Source: Perkinsus olseni
Taxonomy: Eukaryota; Perkinsozoa; Perkinsida
Reading direction: 5' to 3'
Assembly (NCBI GenBank): GCA_013115125.1
Contig: JABANN010000243.1
Location: forward strand, 1-48,154
Length of the DNA: 48,154 bases
This document shows, piece by piece, positions 42,236 to 48,154 of the stretch (its first letter is position 1; each line of letters starts with the position of its first letter). The notes below the pieces were generated by a model. It was given only the letters and a program-made list of their open reading frames with translations, searched no databases and had not been told where the DNA came from. The translations under genes were made by a program, and so were the position numbers.

Positions 42236-43683
42236 TTATCTTGCAATTTTTATATATTGTCATTATGCATAATACGTTCTTTACAGCGCTGGTAAAATCA
42301 CAATGTGGGGCAGGGTAGTTCCTAAAATCCGAGAGAAAAGTACAGATTTGAAGGAAAGCATCTATGGGGATCTGCTTGCCTCAACAAACAGCTCCGGGAT
42401 CTAGTTTCTCTCTCGGGCTTTCCGTTACTGCCTTCACCCGCGATCCAGGGGTTTTTGTTGTTGCATTTTTGTCGACTGCCGCGCGGGGTTCCTTGGATTT
42501 GGGCCTCCACCCATCCGAATGATCGTCATGACTACCGGTGGCCCTGAAACTTGCTCTGATGATGTGTTCCGCTCCGCCAGGTTCTTGAATGGCAAGTGGA
42601 TGCTTCAGATCACGAGCATGCTCACGTAGCTCGGCTGCCGCAAGAAGGCACCTCGCCATTCCGCGTGAGCTGGTGTGGCTCGGAGCACCCCGCTGCTGGC
42701 GCTCCTAAGGGGTGAGTCTGATGCCATACCAACTTTCCCGAGAATCACGGTGAAGACTACCGCTCCCCGTTCGAGGCCCAAAGCTTTAGTATCGGTCCTC
42801 GCTCTCTGAACAGTCCTATGCGGGATTTTTTCCGCGAAAAAACTTGATCGGAAAAGAAGGCTATTTTCGACCTCATCTCCGATACGACGCCAGGGCTGAA
42901 CTTTCCCAACTTCACATCGTATGGCGGATCAGGTGCGAGCTGCCTTTGCTGGAGCGCGTCGCAGTTCTGCCTGAGGGAGGAGAGAAAACGGAATCGATCT
43001 ACGTGGACGGGATGTTTTCGTTGAACACGTGAGTCCGAGGCATGCTGATGAAAGCTCTCACTGGCCTCTTCGTTTTTAGAGCTTTCACCCCCCAAACGCC
43101 GCTAGGATCGAAACTCCGACTCCGAGCCACTTTGAAGACCCCGCGCGGAAGCCTTGTTCTTCAATGATTTTTTTGCAAGTTTTTAAGAGCTTCCCGTTTA
43201 TCGGTTTGCTGGCTGGTCGTGTTCGCTCGAGGCCTCTCTTTGGGGCCTCGGCTATGTGGTGCCTGTTGTTATTTTGAGGCTTTCGACGGCGCTGGCTGAA
43301 TCTCATCAGTGTCGGTTTTTGCTCGCAATCCCGGTCGAAAATAACTAAATCTGAATCGGATGCTGTGATGGAGTATTATATCACAGTCTTTATGAGTAGC
43401 CTTATGACTAGTTGTATGTGTACAGCATATTGCGCAGCAGTGATCTATTCTTTCATAGCGTAGACAACTGTTGCACGCACATACATAAGGTGCGACTCTT
43501 ACTCCTTCGGGGCCTAGCGTTACCAGTGGTCAGCTTGACGGCTACCCAAAACGTTACATCTCCTCTGATGGAAATGTCTGGAAGTACGATGAGTACGAAA
43601 ATTACGATGCGAATTTCACGAATTTTGCGATGTGAAATTTGTGTTCTTTCACTAGTGTTTTTCATATCGCGGGTGGAACTCCA
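42236..43683. other. Region with conflicting coding signals on both strands
   Basis: A 92-residue minus frame (42381-42659, MARCLLAAAELREHARDLKH) and a 112-residue minus frame (42757-43095) oppose plus frames at 42844-43031 (YDARAELSQLHIVWRIRCEL ending at a GTGAGT donor). I cannot tell which strand is real. From 43300 to 43683 nothing is assigned. Confidence 0.3.
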
Positions 43684-46600
43684 ATGAGAATCTTCATCAA
43701 CAACGCTGATACTTATGTTGGGAATGCTCTATGTGCTGACCTCCAGAAGATCCTCGAGACGCCTACTAGGATCTATGCCACAGTGAAGGGAGGAGACGAT
43801 TGCCAGGTTAGCGGGCAGGGTCTTTATGTCCATGCTCGTATATGTGCTCAGGTACCACCGCCGGTGAGGAGGATAGTGTCTCGTAGAGACCAGTCGAACG
43901 TCCTGAAGGCGGTCTCTCAGTCTCATCTGGCTGTGTAGGCTCGACCTTCTCTTCCGATGCTTTGATATCCGCGCTAGGTTCGACCTCCATAGCAGTGATC
44001 TCGCGGAAGTTGATTTCATATTGAGACGCCTGAAGTCCCAACCCTTGGATCAGCAGCTGGTGGCGTGTCTCCTTTTCTAACCTCTCCAGCGCATGCTCGA
44101 CCAGGTACTGGTTTTGATCTCCAGTGTGATGGTGTGGGCGAGAACTAAGCCGAACAGTGTAGGCAGCCCTCTGCGGACTGCAGGACAGGCGGAGAGATTG
44201 TTAGGTTGATGAGAGCGTCGGTGATGGCTTAGTGCCCGAGACAGCGAGTGAAAACGCTTCTGACGCGGAGGAGCTGCAGAGTTCTGAAACTGCGGTGAGT
44301 AGGGGACGCTGGTCGACGATTGTTATCACCCTAGCCCGACATGAGTGATACTGATAGGAAGCCTGGCCTTCATAGATAGAGCAGAAAGAAATCCTACTAG
44401 CGTTAGGAAACAGGTGAATTGTGTGCTCATACAATCACAGTACCACACCTCCCAGAAATCCTGCGTGCTCCTGACCGCGGGGTGACTGTTATCAGTCCAA
44501 ACCCGACATAAGTGATACTGATAGAAGCCTGGTATTTTTGGATACAGTAGAAGTAAATACTACCAGGGGATCGTGTGCTCCCATTATCACACCGCCACAC
44601 TCTGCATCGCCCGAGAGCTGACCGTGTGTGGAGGTACTCACGGACGCCGACTGGCGCAGGCGGGTGCCGTCAAGTCGCTATAGGAGCTGGAAGAAGCTGG
44701 AGACCTTGGCCTTATCACTAAATTCCTTGGACAGCATCAACGCGTGAGTACCGGGGAGCGCGTGGAGTGTTGTTTTTCCCTTCCTCGTAGCGTTCCTGAG
44801 TCGGGGGCCCTGACCGCGCAAAGCAATGGCTGTTTTTTTCATGCGTTCTGAATTTCTGTCGAATTTTCCCGACTTTCTGAGTCTCTAGGTACGTTGTTTG
44901 CTCCGGTGTGCTTTACGGAAACGGAGAGCTGACCTTGTAAGGCGAGGAGCCCGCTGAGCGTGGGGGTATCTCTGCCTGGTGGTGGTCAGTTATGACGACT
45001 TCCGTGCGGCCTGGCTCGGAGAGGTTACCCACCGTATCATCGGTGATGGCGAGAACATTATACCAACGCTCCATGTGAGTCACTCTGACTCGCCTGGCTG
45101 GGTCACCTAGCTCTACCGACTTCTCCGGTGACCGGTCACTAGCTCGGACGGGCTTCGAGGCCCGTCCAAGTAGGGAGCGCCTGTGATGGTGAGCCTGGGG
45201 CGCGCGCGAGATGGCAACTATCCGTCGATCGTTCCTGGTTGTCCACTGTGATTGCCTCGCTTGTGCTTTCGGAATCTAGAGTACTCGTTATCGGAGCTGA
45301 ACAGTCACCTCGGTCCTGTCGTCCCCCATTCTCCTCATGGGGATGGAACCAGTGCAGGGTGCCCTCTCAGGTGCGCGACCTAGCCCGTTGCGTGAGGCAC
45401 CTGTCAGCAGCCACCGAGGAGCAATCGTGAGTCCCTCTGGAGAGCACACGCGCAGTACACCCTCGGTCAGTTACGTCATAGCGGTTGATGACGGTCTTAA
45501 TAAACAGAAAGAGATTCTCACGGCTATCGTGAATCATCTAGGTGAGAGGAGGCTTGAGTACAGCTCATAACGAGGGGCTGCAGGTACTGGCGTCGAGGTT
45601 CCCAAGATCTCCTATGACCAAGCGGTAGCCTGTCTTGATGAGCGCGAAGTAAGTCACTAAAAATGGAAGCACTCTTTACTTCGCCCGCTTCCCAACTTTC
45701 CTAAATTCTTGAAAAGATGGGAAAAATTTATTTTTTCCTCGCGCCACTGGCGTTACCTCGAGTAACGTCGGAACGTGGCATGGGCGTTTTCAATGAGGGG
45801 TCATCTCCTGTGGAAATCAGTAAGAATCAGGCTGATTCAATCAGCATGATGATCATCTCTTGCTGGGGAAGGTTCGGGGCGTCGTAGCTGTCACCAGCGT
45901 AGGAGTGTAACCACTGCGCTTCGCAAGAGCGCACGGTGACGAAAGCTTCTTGACGAGCTATCTGGTTGCACTGCATATCAACACACGCAACTGAGCACAT
46001 CGGTGAGAGTCTAACTAGGCCGGAACCGGCGATGGGCTATAAACCCACAGACACGGAGACCATCATTGCCAGATGGCGATGAGCCCGAAAGAGCGAAAAC
46101 CCGCATGATCGGTGTTCGGTATCCCTCTTCTCTCTCGACAGGCTTTCCTGCTTGACGTGCGTCTTCAAGCCTCTGATTTCCTCCATCACCCTGAGTTCAC
46201 CTGGTGGAGTAAGGATGGCCCCGTCGCTGCCGTCGACAAGCTCATTAACGAGTATCCACAGCAGTCATCTCACGATCGTCAACCCTCCCATTTAGATTCT
46301 GTGCCTGGAGGAACTTGCGACCACTTAAACTCGTTCTGATCGGTCCACCAGCTTCGGGTAAAACCTTTTACGCGGCGAAGATAGCCGAGAGGTAGGCAAA
46401 AAGTCTGCCCGCTGGAGAAGCCTTTTGATCAGCTATCGTCTCGTTCACATTACGGTGGGGCCTGTCGTCCAGGAGGCGTTGGCCCGCGGGAAGAAGGTGA
46501 AGGCAATGGTCGATCCAGAAGCGCAGGAGAGCGATGCAGAACCGGTGGATGTCGAGTCCCTGGACGACAGAGACAGGCAGGAAGACTTCCGTGATGGACC

Positions 46601-48154
46601 GTCGGAGTTTGGCCCGCGATATCAAAAACACTAGGGCATAACAAATTTGGCATTTTACTTAGCGGAAAAACGGCACTTCGCGGGTGACAGTCCAATGGAA
46701 GCAATTGATTTATTGCTGATAAACTCTGACTCAGAACTGAGTAACTCCTGTCGGGCTCAGGTTCTACCTTAGCCTCCTTGAACAGTGGGAGGAGCTTGAG
46801 GGGACTCAGCCCAACCCGAGGCTCCCTGCGCCGATGGTGCTGCGTTTGAAGGCATTTCTCGGTTTTCTGGGATGATCCTCAGATATGCAAAGCCATCCGA
46901 TATGAGCTGGAAAGAAGGAACGCCTGCAAGTTCAGAGGGTGAGCTGTCACCCGCCAAAAACTGTCATGCGTGCCGAATAGCTATGTCCTTGACGGTTTCC
47001 CGCGGACTGCCGAGGAAGCACGAGAATTGTTTGTGATGCCACTGACGGGAAAAGAGGGTGTCGATGATGAGAATGAGGATGGTGATGAGACTTCAAAGAA
47101 GTCGGTCATCACCTCCCTGAGGGTTCGGGTCATCTTAGATGGTCTCAGACTCGTTGTTGACGACACCCTCCGTCCTGGCTGGGCGTTCCTCCTCCAAAGC
47201 GAGCTCGACGCCTGCAGGTAATTTTGGTACGGTAATTTTTTTCCTGGGTTCCGGCCAGGTCACGTCTTGAAGCGCTCACTGAGGCTGAGGCGACTGGCAC
47301 GCACAATACTGTGGAGGACTTTCAACGCCGAGCGGATGGATGGTGAGAATCATCAGCATACTTCGTCAACGTCGTGGAGTTTGAGCGGTGAAATCCCGAT
47401 CGCGTCCTTGCTGACGAGTTCCCGACGCCGTTCCTGGCGACGGTGTTATTTTTGCGCGACAGTCTAGGTTTCTCACCTGCATGATTTCAGGACGAAGGAG
47501 ATTGAGAGCCACGGCTCGGTGACGGTACTTGATGCCCTGAATAATGTTCTTGAGGGAGAAAGGACCTGTCGAGAGATCAAAGTAGCACGCGTTGAGGCAA
47601 GCGAGCATTGAACCTTTTGTGTAATCAGGTTGATGGTGTCGATACTGATGATGTGGTTGACATAATTTCCCAGGCCATTGAACATGAAGGATGTAGAGAA
47701 TGATTCATAATCCTACTTTTGAGACTCAGTGGGGGGTTGTGGCTTCTCCGATGCTTCGTAGTAAACGCAAGACGGGAAGAGGTGTAAAGTTGACGTAATC
47801 TCTCTAGCTCTGATCGGGAGGGTGGGGTATTAGAAAGCATGCGAAAGACGATCGGCGGATGATGAGTAACGGGAGTCACATTTACTGTTTAGTCTAAAAT
47901 TTAGACTTAGCAGGGAGCTGCGCTGACTCGAGTAGCATTCAGACTTTGAATGCTGCCCGCGTCACGCCTCCCCGGGATTGTCTTCACAGGAATACCGAAA
48001 TTTGGGTCCCTTATGGCGTCGATGGCAAATCTCGATCAGGTCCTTATAACTACATACCGTCTAAGAGGACCGAGGTTGAGGCGAAGACGATTGAGATGGA
48101 GAGAGAGGAGCTTCGGAAGAAGCAGGCGGAAGTGGGTATTTTACTGAGGCTAGC
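43684..48154 (+). CDS. AK7: Adenylate kinase 7 (partial, runs off the right end)
   Basis: Ciliary/flagellar protein with an N-terminal NAD-epimerase-like part and a C-terminal nucleoside-kinase part. It starts MRIFINNADTYVGNALCADL. Matching blocks in order: FDLHSSDLAEVDFILRRLK (exon 43978-44059), VLVLISSVMVWARTK (from 44105), YVVCSGVLYGNGELT, FRAAWLGEVTHRIIGDGENI, VRDLARCVRHLSA, SYVIAVDDGLNKQKEILTAI, the P-loop LVLIGPPASGKTFYAAKIAE (about 46330-46390), GPVVQEALARGKKVKAM, GYVLDGFPRTAEEARELF (from 46981), LEALTEAEATGTHNTVEDF and a coiled-coil tail ending at the window edge (MEREELRKKQAEV). Introns range from about 32 to 400 nt; the one at 46939-46980 is 42 nt. The P-loop reads GPPASGKT, as in AK7 proteins rather than the GxPGSGKGT of AK1. 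Some middle exons are not exactly placed. Confidence 0.9.
44319..44605 (+). repeat. Diverged tandem duplication inside an AK7 intron
   Basis: Two units of about 130 bp, 44319-44448 and 44485-44605, start with TGTTATCA, share CCCGACATRAGTGATACTG and GAAGCCTGG, and end with a stretch rich in ATCACA and CCACAC. Period about 167 bp. Confidence 0.65.
47891..47954. repeat. Two hairpins in the last AK7 intron
   Basis: AGTCTAAAATTTAGACT (47891-47907, 8-base arms around one A) and AGCATTCA-GACTT-TGAATGCT (47934-47954) lie close together, 36 bases before the exon at 47990. Confidence 0.8.

Noticed and set aside
1-48154. CRISPR array, rRNA, spliced-leader gene, LTR or virus-derived element
   Set aside because: Looked for and not seen; no regularly spaced repeats, no reverse transcriptase other than the LINE end, no capsid or envelope-like frame.

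Overview
This window reads as nuclear DNA of a small-genome protist, most likely an alveolate. The case rests on three things. One is a major-facilitator transporter with the motif PVWVDEFAP, which resembles alveolate MFS proteins. The second is an adenylate kinase 7 gene, a ciliary protein, so the cell should make flagella. The third is intron-dense coding with canonical GT-AG introns, many only 42-60 nt. A perkinsid, a syndinian such as Amoebophrya, or a chromerid would all fit; I cannot decide between them. No spliced-leader sequence, rRNA, CRISPR array, LTR element or viral gene was seen. Most single-frame ORFs are not genes, so the models below were built by hand from reading frame, phase and splice sites.

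Layout, left to right. 0.5-2.6 kb: two unidentified short genes; the second appears to need two 18-nt introns. 3.5-5.05 kb: a single-HMG-box protein with a palindrome-rich first long intron and a foldback repeat in another intron. 5.37-5.71 kb: two copies of a 70-bp repeat with inverted ends. 6.07-7.62 kb: a predicted secreted protein. 8.35-10.49 kb: a GT34-family glycosyltransferase with a tRNA-Leu(AAG) gene in one intron. 10.5-16.1 kb: two large multi-exon genes of unknown, mostly helical proteins. 16.1-18.9 kb: no convincing gene, but dense in perfect short palindromes with a single central base. 18.9-23.3 kb: three tandem GNAT acetyltransferase genes on the minus strand, one shortened. 23.7-24.4 kb: the 3' end of a LINE with its A-rich tail. 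24.8-26.0 kb: a minus-strand gene with an internal protein duplication. 27.5-28.5 kb: RNA polymerase II subunit RPB11. 28.7-29.65 kb: an unidentified minus-strand gene. 30.4-37.5 kb: the MFS transporter in at least 17 exons. 37.9-38.3 kb: a short unknown gene, then a nested inverted repeat and a lone NAT9-like exon. 41.1-42.2 kb: a glyoxalase-like domain protein. 43.7 kb to the end: adenylate kinase 7, running off the right edge.

The genes do not form an obvious pathway. HMG-box protein and RPB11 act in chromatin and transcription; GT34 and perhaps the membrane-anchored GNATs in the secretory pathway; the MFS protein in membrane transport; AK7 in the flagellum. Genes on one strand come in co-oriented blocks (plus 0.5-16 kb, minus 18.9-26 kb, mostly plus afterwards). 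The most unusual signals are in the DNA between and inside genes: at least 18 perfect palindromes with 7-11 nt arms around exactly one base, a near-identical core shared by two introns of unrelated genes, 18-nt introns, and a foldback repeat sitting in two introns.
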